From positions 129,665,613-129,729,612 of the forward strand of contig NC_031769.1 in the NCBI RefSeq assembly GCF_001522545.3: 64,000 bases of DNA, in the 5' to 3' direction. Origin of the DNA: Parus major (lineage: Eukaryota > Chordata > Aves > Passeriformes > Paridae). Of this stretch, positions 51,520 to 64,000 are shown in pieces. The position numbers and the translations under genes are program-made. Numbering within the stretch: the first letter of the stretch is position 1; every line of letters starts with the position of its first letter. Below the pieces are notes generated by a model, which did not search any database, had not been told where the DNA came from, and saw nothing but the letters and a program-made list of their open reading frames with translations.

Positions 51520-54436
51520 TTGGTCTGCCCCCCCAGTGGAGGTCGGGGATGGAAATCCATGTGGCAGCAAAGACACAAGGATTATTGAATTTTTAGAAAC
51601 AGAGGAAACACCTGAGAATGGTTACCTAGGAGTTAGGGCTTGTCATCCCCAAAAGGCAGAAATGAATAATCCTACTGAAGTGAATTTACACCAATGCATT
51701 CAGCATGGGCATCAAGCAGGAGGAGGTAGAAGCCACTGTGCAGCAGGAAAACTGTGACATACTTGCCATTGTGGAAACATGGTTGCACAGCTGGAGTGCT
51801 GCAGTGGATTCCCCTAAACTCTTCACAAAGGGTAGGCGAGGAAGGAGAAATGTTGGAGTAGCTCTGGATGGTGGGGAGTGTTTTGATTGCCTAGAGTTTA
51901 ATGATGGTGACGGTAGGGTGAATATTTATTTTAAGTCAGAGAGAAGGACAACAAAGCTTTGGTGGGAGTCTGCTATACAAGCAGAATGAAGAGGCAGATG
52001 AAATCTGTTAGCAGCTGGGAGAAATCTCACAATTGCTGGCCCTTGTTCTCATGGGGGACTTCAACTTACCAGATGTCTGCTGGAAATGCAATACATTGGA
52101 GAGGAAACAGCCTACGAGGTTCCCGGAGTGTGGAAGTTAACTTCTTGACACAGCTGGTGAGCAAGCCAGGCTGGACCTGTTGTTTGTGAGCAGGGATGGG
52201 CTGGTAGGTGATGTGGTGGTTGAAGGCCTCTTGGGCCCAGTAATCACAAAATTACAGAATTTTTGGTTCTTGAAGAAGTAAGGGGGTGGGGGAGGAGCAG
52301 ATCTGCTACACTGGACTACCAACAGCATACTTTGGCATGCTTAGGAGACTAGTTGAAAGAGTTCCTCGGGAGGCAGTCCTGAGGTACAAAGGAGTTCAGG
52401 AAGGTTGATCATAATTTGAAAAGGAAATATTAAAGTTATAACAGGCTGTACCCACATGCTGAGAAAGATGAGCTGATGGACAAGTGTCTGACATGGCTGA
52501 ACCAAAAGCTTTGACTGGAAATCAGCAAAAAAAGAGGAGCTCATGACCTTTGGAAGAGGAGGGTTGGAAAACTTACAAGGACTGCAAGGATGTTGTAAGG
52601 TAATGAAGGGAGAAAATTAGAAGAGCCAAAGCCCAATTAGAACTTAATCTGGCTACTGCCATGAAGGACAATGAAAAATGTTTCTATAAATGCATAAGCA
52701 AAAAAATCTATTATTGGATGCAGGGGTAAATGTGGTAAAAGATGAGGAAAAAGCTGAGGTACTTAACATCTAAATGCCTCAGTATTCAGTGACCAGACCA
52801 GCTTTGGGTACGCAGCCCCCTGACCTGGAAGACAGGGCTGGGAGCAAAGTGAAGGCCCCCTAATCCAAGGGGAAATGGTCAATGACTTGCCATACAATTT
52901 AAACATGCATGAGTTTGTGGAGCTGGGTGGGGTCCATTTAAAGGTGTTGAGAGGGCTGTCAGAAGAGCTCAATGAGCCATCTTCAGTCATTTACCAGTAG
53001 TTCTGGCTAACTGGGAGGTCCTAAGTGACTGGCAGTAGTGACCCCCATCTATAAGAAGAGCCAGAAGGAGGACTTGAGAAACTACAGGTCTTTCAGCCTG
53101 ATGTTGGTGCTGGGCAATTTTACACAGCAGATCATCTTGAGTGTCATCATATGACACATGCAGGACATCCAGGGAGATCAGGTCAGTCACTGTGAGATTA
53201 GGAGAGATTAGGTCCTGCTTATCCAACATGATCTCCTTCAATGACAGGGTGACCTCCCTAATGGGTGAGAGAAAGGCTGTGAATGTTGTCTACCTCTGTG
53301 TTAGTACAGCCTTTGGTACCATTTCACACAACACACTTTTGGAGAAACTGGTTTTCCATGATGTGTATGGGTGTATTCTTTACCAGGTAGGAAACTGACT
53401 GGTTGGCCAGGCCCCGAGAGTGGTGGTGAATGAAACTAAACTTGGTAACCAGTCACTAATGGGGTTCCCCAGGGCTTAATGTTGGGGCCAGTCCTGCTTC
53501 ATATCTTTGTCCATGGTCTGGACAAGGGGATTGAGTGCACCTTCAGTCAGTTTGCAGAGGACATCAAGTAAGGTGGAAGTGTTGATCTGCTGGACAGTGA
53601 GCAGGTCTGCAGAGGCATCTGGACAGGCAGGATTGATGGGCTGAGACCAAAAGTATGAGGTTAGACAAGGCAAAATGGCATGTCCTGCACTTGTCACACC
53701 ACCACTATGCAGTGCTACAGACTTGATCAGAGTGGCTGGAAAGTGGCCCTGTGGAAAAGGACCTGGGGGTGCTGGTCCCAGCAGTGGCTGGGTGTGAGCC
53801 AGTGCATGCCCAGGGTACCAAGAAAGCCAAAGGCATCCTGACCTGTGTTAGGAATGGTGTGGCCACCAGGACCAGGGCAGGGATTGTCCCCCCATACAGG
53901 GCACTGATGAGGCCACAGCTCTAGTGCTGTGTCCAGTTCTGGGCCCCTTAATTCAGGAAGAACATTGAGATGCTGGAGCAAGTCCAGAGAATGGCAGTGG
54001 AGCTGGTGAAGGGTCTAGAGGGTGAGTCATAGTAGGAGTGGATAAAGCAGCTGGGGTTGTTAAGCCTGGAGAAGAGGAGGCTCAGGGGAGACCTTAGTTT
54101 TCTCAACAACTGCCTGAAAGGAGTTTGTAGTTGGGTGGAGGCTGATCTCTTCTCACAAGTAACAAGCAGTAGGACAAGGGGAAATGGCTTCAAGTTGTGC
54201 TAGAGGACATTTCAGTTGGTTATTAGGAAAAATTTATTCACTGGAAGGCTGGTCAGGTATTGGAATAAGCTGCCCAGGGAAGTGGTTGTGTCACTGTCCC
54301 TAACAGCATTTAAAAGACATCTAGATGTGGTATTTAGGGACAAGTTTTAGTGGTGGACTTGGCAGTGCCAGGTTAGTGATTGGACTCTGACCTTTAAAGC
54401 CTTTTCCAACCTAAACATATCTATGATTCTCTATAA
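51520..54436 (+). mobile_element. CR1 non-LTR retrotransposon, near-complete ORF2 body, inactivated
   Basis: These 2.9 kb follow the avian CR1 consensus from just upstream of the endonuclease to the 3' end (CTTTTCCAACCTAAAC...CTATGATTCT). The family copies its RNA by target-primed reverse transcription using an ORF2 protein with an N-terminal AP-like endonuclease and a reverse transcriptase. Visible remnants are the endonuclease GDFNLPD motif at about 52051-52075, an RT block with TPIYKK and NYR near 53040-53100, GVPQG near 53460, and the catalytic region near 53549 reading FAED, where FADD is usual. Numerous frameshifts and stops break the frame, including one directly after FAEDIK. The copy is dead. 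The 5' limit is approximate, and no target-site duplication was identified. Confidence 0.93.
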
Positions 54437-55904
54437 CCTGGGAAGACTGTGTTTTATCTTACACTGTTGTGCAAAGTGGAACATTTTGGATGGGTTTGCA
54501 TTGCTGTTTTCCACTGTGGTTCTCTGAGCTGCTGCAAGAGTATGATGTTTGCAGTAAGAATGCACCAACCCTTGTAGCCTGTACTGTGGGTTGAGTCTGT
54601 TTGGGTTTAGCTGCCAGTTTTTCACCCCTTCTCAAATGGGAGCTGCTCAGCTAGCTCCAGTAAAAGGTTGCTCTGTTTTGAGATGTGAATTAAGTTCAGA
54701 ACACTTGTTCTTAGAGCAAAGAAATTGGTAATTACGAAGCATACTTGTACAAAAGTAGCATGAGGTAATGCTAAGGGAACAAGATGTTTTTCATTCATTT
54801 TCTGTGAGGTCCCCACACAGTGAAACACTTGCAAATGAATTCTGCTATATTGGGAGCCAGTACAACTCAGACTCAGTTATAGCAGCATTTTGGACCTGGC
54901 TTTGAGGAAATGAAGCAACATCTGAGTTCTTGCCATGCTTGCCAATGTGGGGCAAGCAAAGTTCTTCCACTTCTGTGTAGTAGAGGTACCTCTGCATGTT
55001 CCTTTTCCTTAATTCTCTGCTGGGGGTGGTTGTTGGCTCATACACAGCAGCCAGCACGGAGGACTGCTTTTGTGTATTTCTGAGCCTTGAACCAAGTCTC
55101 TGTGGATGGTTGGTTGGGCTTCACACCTCACCCGGCTGTGACTCTCACCAGCATTTCAACATTAGAAGCCTTTCTAGGATTGCTGTTTCAGAGAAATATA
55201 AACAGGGTAGTAAATAATAATAATAATTAAAATATTAACTAGTAAAAACATGAAACTAACCCAGCTTGCAGTCCTACTTATTTCTATTTTTTCAGAGAAT
55301 TTTATTTGTTTTCTTAAGCCCTCTTCTTACCCTTCATTTCCTAAATTGTAATGCCACAATAAGAATTTGGAAGAGCCAGGGTCACTTTGTTATTTAGGGC
55401 TGGGAAAAGTGGGAATATATACTTACCAGGCAGCTGGTATAATTTCCTAAACATTTTCATATTTAGCTATACATGTATGTAAGTATAAGGAGGCAGAAAA
55501 TATCTATTCTCATTGGATCTGTGAATAAGATAAACTGAGTGTTGTTGAGATTTGGGAGGAAAGCTTAGAAAAATGATGGTGTAGTCCATGGTGCATTGTG
55601 TTACATGGCCCAATAAATGTATTGTAGAGCTACAACATAAGAGAAAATATAAATCTTTTTACCTCTAGATGTTCTTGTTTCCCAGAGGATTACTAGTGGA
55701 ACAGGAGGGCAATTTAATTCCTTTATCTGTAAGTCAGTCCCTTTGGAAAATCTCCAGTTGGTTCTTCATACCCCAGGAAGAATACTAGCCAAACACTTGT
55801 TTTTTGGCAGGTTCTACCTATTTGCTCTATTTGGCAACGTGATCAACATTTTTTTTTTGGAAATGCAGACAAACTCTCCTTAACGTATGTGAGATAGAGA
55901 ATAT
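54437..55904. other. Mixed-composition stretch after CR1
   Basis: The first 750 bp are less A+T-rich than average, with overlapping short frames on both strands (54622-54834 and 54845-55057 minus, 54996-55217 plus). It does not continue the CR1 consensus. It may be another old repeat such as an LTR, but I see no polyadenylation signal or defined ends. The rest is ordinary A+T-rich sequence. Confidence 0.4.
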
Positions 55905-55964
55905 GGTGTGTGTGTGTGTGTGTGTGTATATATGTGTGTATGTATATATATATATATATATATG
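55905..55964. repeat. Compound microsatellite (TG)n(TA)n
   Basis: About 12 TG units, then mixed TATATGTG units, then about 10 TA units, over 60 bp. It is likely hypervariable in length. The alternating purine-pyrimidine sequence could adopt Z-form or cruciform DNA, but this is general knowledge of such tracts and not evidence of function. Confidence 0.95.
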
Positions 55965-56469
55965 AATACTTTTTAAAAAATATATATTTTAGTATATATG
56001 TTTAGTAATTTTTTCCTGTTACTTTCCAGTAATTTCCCTACATAAGACAGGATAATAATAAAATATCTTACAATCTCATAGCTTCTTATTACTTCGTTTA
56101 GGGAACTCCACCTGGCCTTGTCCTGTCATGACTATTTGACATGTGCAGCACTTTTAAATGAACTTTGCATGCCAGATTATCTTTTACATAGTAGATCTTT
56201 AAGTTCGTATTAACCAGTGTCAATGCTATCAACACAACTTTAGAGAAAATCAGTATTTTTAGCGTTACATGGATTCTTTACTAAATTCTTCCTGTGCTTT
56301 TGTAGTTAAATTATCTTCCAAATAATAGGTTGTACCTAATAAAGTACATGTTATCCCACTAGAAATTCTAAACAAAAGCTATTGTATGGCAACTTGAAAT
56401 ATATCTGAGGCAGTTAGCATTGCTGCTTTTAGTAGTTTTAGAATAACATTGCACCTACTTAGAACAGCA

Positions 56470-56515
56470 GAATGTGCCTTTGCATGTCAGTGTGCCAATG
56501 CAAATAATATTGAGA
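56470..56515. promoter_or_regulatory. Candidate POU (octamer) site pair
   Basis: A perfect octamer, ATGCAAAT, lies at 56498-56505, with a near match in the opposite direction (CTTTGCAT) ending about 13 bp upstream. Octamers bind POU-family factors. A single perfect 8-mer is expected by chance about once in this much sequence, so support is weak. Confidence 0.15.
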
Positions 56516-58339
56516 CTTTCTACTATGTTTCTTCTGTGACATGCAGTTTAATATTTAGTTGCTGATAGTGTCCGTTATTATTGTTATGCTTTGGATCAAG
56601 GAAAAGATAAAATAGTCTTAATTACAAAGCATCCAATAGCTTGAATTTTCTGCCTGAGGAATAACAAAAAGTAGCAGACTGAAGTTCAAATTTATATGGT
56701 GAATAAGTTTGAGTAGTTTTCTGTGCCATTAGTGGAACAAATTAAACTTTTGCTGCTTGAGTGCATATACCTAAACAGTGTAGTGTGGGAGGATTATCAG
56801 CCAGTTAGTCTTATTGGTTTATTGGCAGTAGAGCAGATTTAAACAAAATTTTCCCATGGCAGAGGTACTGTATCAGTGATCCCAGAAGTTTTCCTAAGAA
56901 ATTTATGAAGTGGTATGAAAGTAAATTACTGAAGAGCCATCAAAGCAAGTATGTTATTAATTGACAATTTATTGACTTCATCCTTACTGCTAGTTAAAGA
57001 AAAAAAAAAGGATTAGGATTCCCAGTACACTTTGAAAGCTGCGTGAGGTCTTTTGTACAACATTTCAGTTAACCTGTAATTAATTAACTTAATTAAACAA
57101 ATATTAGTAAAAGAGTAAAAGCACACTTATTCTGATGGATCTATAAAAATAGTCATAAGATCAATGTAAATAAGTAGTGGAAAGTGTGAATCTGGGTCTG
57201 GTTAGGGCAGAGTGTAACACGGATTATCTTTGATCTTCTGAGAAACTTAGTCCTTGCTCAAGGAAATCTCTCATAAACATCACTGACTAATTGCTAAAGT
57301 ACTGCTGAGTCTTTAACTTTCAGCTTATGGTCAAAAATATATTACTGTTTATTATACTGGACTGTTTTTCTGTGCCCAGATTCAATACGCTTAATTCAAA
57401 CAGAATACAACTTGATTTTGTTGTTTATTATTTTACCTATATTAAAAGAGTAGGATAACGATTACAATAGAAAGAAGTGATCTTCTGTTTATTCCAATTC
57501 CATCTATTAACTTGCTGCTTCTGGCTCATTATTTAACTTCTCTGTGTATCATTTAATCTGCAAAAATGTACGTTACCATCAATGTGAAATGCTATAGGAA
57601 ATGCCATAAGAATATTTTCAGATTTTAGTTGGAAGATATTATGTGAAGACTAGAATTTTGTAGTGTAGTTAGGTATTAGTGACCATGCTGTAGGTCTTGT
57701 AAATATCTAATATTTGAAATAGGAATTTAGTTCCTAGTAATATTATGTAGAAGTGGAGGTCTCCTTAAACTTTTTTAAAAAAATAAATCTAAAGCTGATC
57801 ATTCATGCACATTTTAAATTTATAGCTCTTTTAATGTCACTCTTAATTAAGATGTGTAGATTTAATGACAGGAATATTTTCCCTATTACTAATAATCCCT
57901 AAAGCCTACTGCATGTAAAACACATGAATTCTCTCCTTTTCTGCCTCTTTCTGACACCTGTGAACTTTTTCTGTTGCTTCCAATGGCTGATAAATTGTTT
58001 GCCAGGTAGGAGGGAGAATGCTTGACTTTGACTCACAGTTTAATTTCTTGAGAGAATACCATTCTGTGCAGTGTGTCTACAAAAGAAGTTTTTACAGAAT
58101 ATTTTTCTTTGCTGTCAGGTTTTTTGGCCAATTTACCCATGAAAGCAGTCTCCTGGAAATCTGCTTAATCAGTAATACTGTTTTGAAAACAAACATTTTG
58201 TAAAGATCTGTCCTTTTTAATTAACGGCTGCAAACATTATAAATAAATATAAGTAATTTTGTTTTTCAACCACTCATGATATGCTTCCCTTCTTTGATAT
58301 TGTCAGTTTTACCTACTTTGTTCATGGTACTTCAACTTT

Positions 58340-58560
58340 GATCTGGGCTAATTGCCATTAAATTCACACCGCTCACTGACTTGGCAAGCCAGAGCAAGTT
58401 AATGCTATTCATCATCAGGAGACCAGTTACTTCTGTCCCCTCTAGGCATGTGCTTGTTTGTTTAACTGCAAAATGATTTGAGCACTTTTACATGTGCTGC
58501 TCATATATTTTCCATGTGAAGGTCAACAGCACAGCAGAATTCTGCAACTAAAGGTTTTTA
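58340..58560. promoter_or_regulatory. Candidate conserved non-coding block
   Basis: This stretch is of unusually even, high-complexity sequence. It carries GCTAATTGCCATTAAATTC near 58348-58366 (two homeodomain-type cores about 9 bp apart) and GAAGGTCA, a nuclear-receptor half site, near 58519. It has no repeats or homopolymers, unlike its flanks, and resembles vertebrate conserved non-coding elements in texture only. Confidence 0.18.
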
Positions 58561-61500
58561 AATATGTTTATTGCTTAAGATATAGGTATATTTAAAGTAG
58601 TTTTGTTTTGGTTTTTTTTTTTTTTCCTTGCTGCTTCAGATACTGTTTCTATCTGGCAGTGAGATTTCACAGGAGATGTTTGGAGCTTGTCCTTGGGTCA
58701 AGGAAGGATTTTTGTCTGTTTGATGCTTCATTGCTTTTCGGAATACAGATTGCTTTTGTCTACTAAAACTATTTAAATACATTTAAATGAGACAAATACA
58801 GGCTTTTTTCCCTAGGGCTAGTTTTCACCTCTTCAGATGTTACAGGCTGTCTGATCTTGGGAGGGGAAAAGACAGAATCTCCCAAGTCTGTCTTCGACTT
58901 GTTCATTGTCTTTGCTGGGCTGATGTGGAAACTTCTGGGTACTGCATAATTTACCAATTTAATGCTGATAGGAAGGAGTTAGTTTATTAAATAAGCATGT
59001 TTATTATTTTTAAGTATTTAAAATACTAAAATTGTATTTTAAATATTAAATAGTTCTGATGAAGCAAGTATGTTGTATAAATTTTGTATCTGTGAACTTG
59101 GGAACTTGGATTTTTTTCTCTAAAACACAGAGAATTGCATTCAACGGAACATGGGACAGTCGTTATTTTTAAACCCATAGTCCAATACTACCCTCAAGAA
59201 TCATCTATGGGCAAATAATTGTTCCTTTTCCCAGACAAGGTAATTAATTGAGGCAAGGTTTAACATCTAACACAATAACAAGAATAAATAAAAAGCATGA
59301 AGTCAGTTTTTATAATATGTGGTGTTAAATTGACTCTCTTTGAAACTGATGAAAAACTTGTTCAGCAGCATTATTGCTAAATCCTCCTGAAGGCAGCTTG
59401 GGAGATAATAATAGCAGTTCAAGCCTTTGCTGGTGTGTTTCTTGAATCTTTCATAACTTTTTGACTTCCATTATTAATAAGTTTTCACTGTGTAAAGAAT
59501 AATTTTGATATAATCACCTCTGTTTAAAAAGAAGAGGGGGAAGTACATTTGAAAATGAAGAATATATTTTGATAGTAGAAAAAAATGCAGTAATGCTGTT
59601 TACTGTTCCACTCCCATTCAAATTGAAATTTCTGATTTGATCAAAATTACTTGAGGTTGTTTTTTTTTAATGAGCATCTGTTCTGTGAATTATTTTCATA
59701 TTTTTTGTTCACTTATTGTTCATTATTTCCAGTTACTGGTACCATCTGGTATTTTTAATATTTTTCAGTGTCTGCCTTAAGTCTGCAAAATTAATTTTAC
59801 TGGAATATTCTTTGATTTTGAATCTGTTTAGACTGCAGTGAATGCTTACATCATTGTGTGAAAGAATTGAAATAGCTACTGAAAAGTTCTATGAATTTTG
59901 GTAATGAATATAATTAAATTATCCTTATTTGTTTATGTCAAATATAAATAATGAATAAAATGGAAAGGAAAAAAATGTAACCACTAGTTTAATAGGAAAA
60001 GTGAAGGATAAAACTGAATTTGCAATGGAGCCAAGCAAAAGCAACTGGACAACAGTTCTCAGTTGGGAAGTACTGAAAAGCAACAGCGTTGTTGGGAGCT
60101 GCATCCAGCTGCAGTGCCATCACACTGTGGGATAAATGTGAGGGTTTGGTACCTAGTTCACTTTTTTTTTATGGATAGCAACAATCTTAAGAATCAGTTT
60201 CAACAGAAATGCTTCATGGTGCCATCGTTGTTCAAACAAGTTCACACTAGAACAAATTGCCTGTCAAGTACGGGGTGACAACCAAAGCAAAGCAGAGCTC
60301 AGCCAGATGCCAGCAGCAATGTAGCCAACTATGGAATTATCAACCTCACCTGCACTGACTCACACTCTTCCTTCTTACATCCCACACATACAAGAAAAAA
60401 TCGATGCTCACAACAGTTCTGTCAGGTGGATATGCTGGAAATTATGGTGTGAGAGCATGAATAGTAGCCTTAATGTTAAAAGATTCCAAACTACTGTGCA
60501 GATGTTGTGTTCGGGATTGTTTTGGGTCCTTAGGGTCCTTCATCTCATTTTGGAATGATGTAGTGTAAAAGCTTATTGTTTGTTTGGTTTGGTTTTTGTG
60601 ATACAGTTTTCCCATAAGACTCGTATTAATGTTCAGGAAGCAAGATTTAAATAAGAGACTTGTTTCTTGTTTTAGTGAAGTTTCAATTCTTTCTCCAGAA
60701 GAATAAAATGTGATGTGAGACAGTTAAATACAGTAAAAACTGAAATAAGCTGTCCAAGCTGAACTCACTGGACCACCCAGGTCTTGGACCACCCCAGGGA
60801 CCAACAGCAAGCAATTGCCTGAAAGAGGTGGCCTTTTACTGGAGGTCGAACAAGCTGTATTGCAGGCCTTGGATATATTTGGTAGTGATTTCTTAATGCA
60901 GTTGGCTGCCTACTGGAGATAGTTCTTATTCTAAGTTCCCACTGTACCAGTAATGTCCCTATAAAAGTGGCATTTCTTATTTACTTCTGACCTTAACAAT
61001 TTTTTTGTGTCTTTTTAGGACAAAAGTAAAATTAGCACCTTAGCAATATGTTGCTACTAAGTAGAGATTTTGAGTTACTATAGAGTTGTGTAGTGTATTT
61101 ATATGTATAAATAAGATTTTTGAATGGGGGGGATATTTGGTGTCTCTGGTAGGGTTTGCAGTGAGAATTAAATTGGAAGGAGTCATGTAAATTCCTACTT
61201 GAGCCACCTTCGCTATGCTTCTATTAATGAGAAATGGATCAATATGAAACCGGCTAATTCTGCATTAGAATTGTTGTGTTTCTAAGCTTCAATGACCTTT
61301 GGAAAATGTAGAAAAATCTTAGTCAAAAGTTATCTAAGTGGCAGGTTTTGTCCTTAAATCCACAGTAAAATGATATATATGAGTGTGTAAATATTTTCTG
61401 TTAATAAAAATAGACATTGGATTGAAATTCCCTGTAGCAGTCATAATTTCAAGATGGTTTTCCATTTTGTTCTTTTTAAGATTTGTTAGATAAAGTGTAA

Positions 61501-62232
61501 GTCATCTAACTTAACCACCCCAAATCAACATTTTTATGTACATGCTTTTGCAGCAAGTTTTATTCTCGTGATGGTAACTTAAAGACAGAAAGGATACAAG
61601 GAAGGTTTGCTGAGATGTAATTAACTGTTATGTGAGTTAAAAATCTCTCCATCGTGTATCAGTAGAATCTTATATTCCTATAATCTTGTTTTAGTGGATA
61701 GAGAAAATATTTAAAAGTAAACAGCTGTATCTTGTGCAAACCTTTTTTTAAGTATATGGCTTTATTTCTTTAGCATTCTTTTCCATTGTAAGTTTTATTT
61801 AACATCTAATTTTCTCATTTTTTTTTCATTGTTTCTTAAAACCAATAAAAAAGGTAGCATCTATTTTTTCACTTTTTGCAAGCTGCGTGAAGCACTGCCT
61901 AATTAATTTAACTCCTATTAGAGGAGTGAAATATATTTTATAGCCATAAATCCATGTATTTTTGTCACATTTTTTCAATCTAAAATAAATACAAACATTG
62001 TTATGGCCCTGTTGAAAGACACGCAGAACTCCTGTATCTTTGCAAGTTAGGAAGAAACTTTTGAATAAAGAGGACTTTAATTAAAGCCCTGCAGGCAGGG
62101 CTAAATGTTGTACTTGTGTGTTATTGTGGGTGTATATACACATTTATGCTAATTTTAATCTGTGCATTAATAATAGTTTAATTACCAAATTAATATTATT
62201 CATAAATAAATTTCACAGCTAGTACATTGTAG

Positions 62233-62330
62233 TTTCATAGAATGGTTTGGATTGGAAGGGACATTAGAGATCATCAAGTTCCACCTTGCACTAAGCCAGT
62301 TTGCTCAAAGCCCCATCCAGTCTGCCCCTT
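62233..62330 (-). mobile_element. CR1 3' fragment (antisense)
   Basis: On the + strand this reads TCATAGAATGGTTTGGATTG, then GAAGGGACATTAGAGATCAT, then a gap relative to consensus, then GTTTGCTCAAAGCCCCATCC. This is the classic reverse complement of the CR1 3' end, so the element points to the minus strand. About 30-40 bp usually found between the two halves are missing, indicating an internal deletion or an older subfamily. It ends where the sequence turns into unrelated A+T-rich DNA. Confidence 0.88.
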
Positions 62331-64000
62331 CATATATGTGGAGTATGGGAATATGGATAGACTTGAGCCATCAAATGAAATCAATTACAGGTGCCAATGT
62401 AATAATAATATTAAGTCAAAACAGTTGACAAAACATCAGTTCATGTGTCCTACAAACCATTAGGCCTTTTCCTTTTATCATGTTATAGCCAACTGAGTAA
62501 AGCAAACAAACAAGTTCTGAGATAAAATAGTACATTAATTGTTTTAAATTTCATTTAATAGGCAATATGAAGAAATAATGATGAAGAAAGTCGTCAGTGT
62601 TATTTATAGGTATAGAGATAAATCTTGTATTCTTATTATCAGCTTTTCTAATTTTTCTCCAGTTCCCTAATGCTAATAAGTCACTGCAAATCCATGTAAA
62701 CAGACTCCCGATGAACAGTTTTACTGAGGGGAATGTTCTCGGCAGGGCTTTGTTAACCTGATGTTCTGTGGTTTTGCCTCGTAAAACTAGCAAAAGGGCT
62801 CTCTGCATGGAATGTTAATGGGGTGAAGTAATGAATGCAGGATGGGATGTAAGTTTCAAACATGCATAAAGTTGGGGGTTTGGAGGAGATCCTTGCAGAC
62901 AGTAGCAAAGATAAAAGCATTGGAATTCTTTTGTTTTTGTTTGTTTTAAGCCAACAGTTGGATCTCTGCTGCAAATCGGCTTTGAAGTAAGAACGTAAGA
63001 AAGGAATTAGAAGTTAAGATACATAAATTTCTTTTAAATTGGTCTTGGTGAAAGAAACAAAGTTGACGGTCATCCCTGTGGTTTTAACAGAGTTTTAAAA
63101 CTTATTCCTATTTCAAAACATTCTTATAAATTAGGTACTTCTTAGTTCTGCATCAAGAAATTTTGTCTTAAAAGGAAAGTTGCTTGTGCCATATCTTTGC
63201 TTTCTTTTCAAAAGTATACTTTGAGAAACATGCAGTTGAGCTAATTTCAGTTCCTGGAATTTGTAAATGCTTTTGTGGGGAAAATGTATTCAGTACTTTG
63301 TAGTTCCTGAGGAATCAAGCAGTTTAAATTTTTATACAAGTGCAGTGCTAATTAGTTACACTGTTCCAACATGACATAATCTTGAATTTGTTGTCCAGGG
63401 AATGGATACATCTCTGGATGAGCTGTTTCTTTCTCTGAGTGATGTTGGTTGGTTGAGGACCCAGATCAGGTCTGGTGAGGCAGGTGTATTAATTTTAGTT
63501 ACTGTAAAGCCCACCCATAACTGTCAATCTGAGGATATTGATCAGATCACCTCTCCTTAATGACTTCATCACTTCATCATCTCACTACTGTGTGCCAGTT
63601 CTGCTGCATCAGAATGGCCAGCCTGAAGGACTTAAACCTTCCCCTGTAAATATATTAGAAATTTAACAGCAAGAAGAGATGTGTAACTGTGATTTGAAAC
63701 AGATCATCCCTTTTTTTTAGGGAGGATGTGTGTACTTTTTTTTCCACGAGACAATTTTTTTATTTCTTATTTAAATACAAACAGGCCAGTTGTATAAGAT
63801 TTCACAACATGGAATAACAAGTAGTGATGCTGCAGAGAATGGATGCCGCTTGTTTTGGGAAAAGCTACTGCTTCAGGTTTGAAGGAATTGAAATGTCTGC
63901 TAAACATTCACAGTAGAGGAGGTATGATAAACTAAAGCACTGTGAAAACTGCTTACTAGGTAATTTTAAAATCAGATAATCTTAACTGTTTGATAGCAGT
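62331..64000. other. A+T-rich non-coding stretch to window end
   Basis: Nothing firm. A minus-strand frame at 62551-62808 contains splice-like signals around a 45-nt segment, too little to call. A block at 63400-63640 has one phrase (GATCAGATCACCTCTCC) like CR1, but the rest does not follow that consensus. Confidence 0.5.

Larger units (their letters stand above)
55965..62232. other. A+T-rich non-coding stretch
   Basis: No gene that I can support. At 58769-58990 both strands are open with splice-like ends, which cancel out as evidence. At 60000-60560 and 60750-60950 there are blocks of less A+T-rich sequence that may be old, unrecognised repeats. Two enhancer-like blocks are listed separately. 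Confidence 0.5.

Noticed and set aside
51536..54193. Many short frames on both strands
   Set aside because: All are broken pieces or antisense shadows of the CR1 ORF2 body, not separate genes.
58769..58990. Exon-like frames on both strands
   Set aside because: Each strand offers an acceptor and an open frame of similar quality, so the evidence cancels. No partner exons were found.
62551..62808. Minus-strand frame with a possible 45-nt micro-exon
   Set aside because: Too short to support, and no neighbouring exon in a compatible phase.
63400..63640. Possible CR1 antisense piece (GATCAGATCACCTCTCC)
   Set aside because: One short phrase fits, but the flanking sequence does not follow CR1 over any useful length.
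1..64000. CRISPR arrays, tRNA or rRNA genes, bacterial operons, integrated phage
   Set aside because: No regularly spaced repeats, tRNA-like box A/B arrangement, rRNA-like blocks or dense coding were seen. The whole window has vertebrate nuclear character.

Overview
This window reads as nuclear DNA from a bird, or less likely another CR1-bearing sauropsid. It is A+T-rich throughout, has no prokaryotic gene packing, and carries at least four CR1 (chicken repeat 1) non-LTR retrotransposon pieces with the diagnostic CR1 3' end. It is mostly intergenic or intronic. I see no operon, CRISPR array, phage, or tRNA/rRNA gene, and I found no convincing new biological system.

The best coding signal is on the + strand at 38.5-41.9 kb. 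Three candidate exons (38546-38680, 39520-39693, 41665-41930) have good splice sites. The first two keep the same reading phase, so together they give one open chain of about 190 codons that ends at a stop in the third. I could not name the protein. A possible upstream exon lies at 33754-33829. Weaker minus-strand exon candidates (45968-46179, 46566-46644, with further ones near 48.2 and 50.8 kb) would belong to a second, convergent gene. They are speculative.

Repeats and mobile DNA: CR1 3' fragments at 4485-4775 (minus), 31626-31709 (plus) and 62233-62330 (minus); a nearly complete but decayed CR1 body at 51520-54436 (plus), with endonuclease and reverse-transcriptase remnants; a probable solo retroviral LTR at about 22596-22900; a perfect 70-bp-period tandem duplication at 17468-17605; microsatellites at 46285-46320 and 55905-55964; and a long pyrimidine tract at 36619-36670. 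Two G+C-rich patches (30950-31320 and 37775-37965) could not be classified.

The remaining long stretches (about 0-17 kb, 17.6-30 kb, 42-51 kb, 55-64 kb) are A+T-rich DNA with no recognisable genes. A few blocks within them are dense in homeodomain, MEF2 or POU-type sites and could be conserved enhancers, but only cross-species alignment can show this. Open reading frames of 100-160 codons do occur, but in about the number expected by chance at this base composition, so length alone was not used to call genes.
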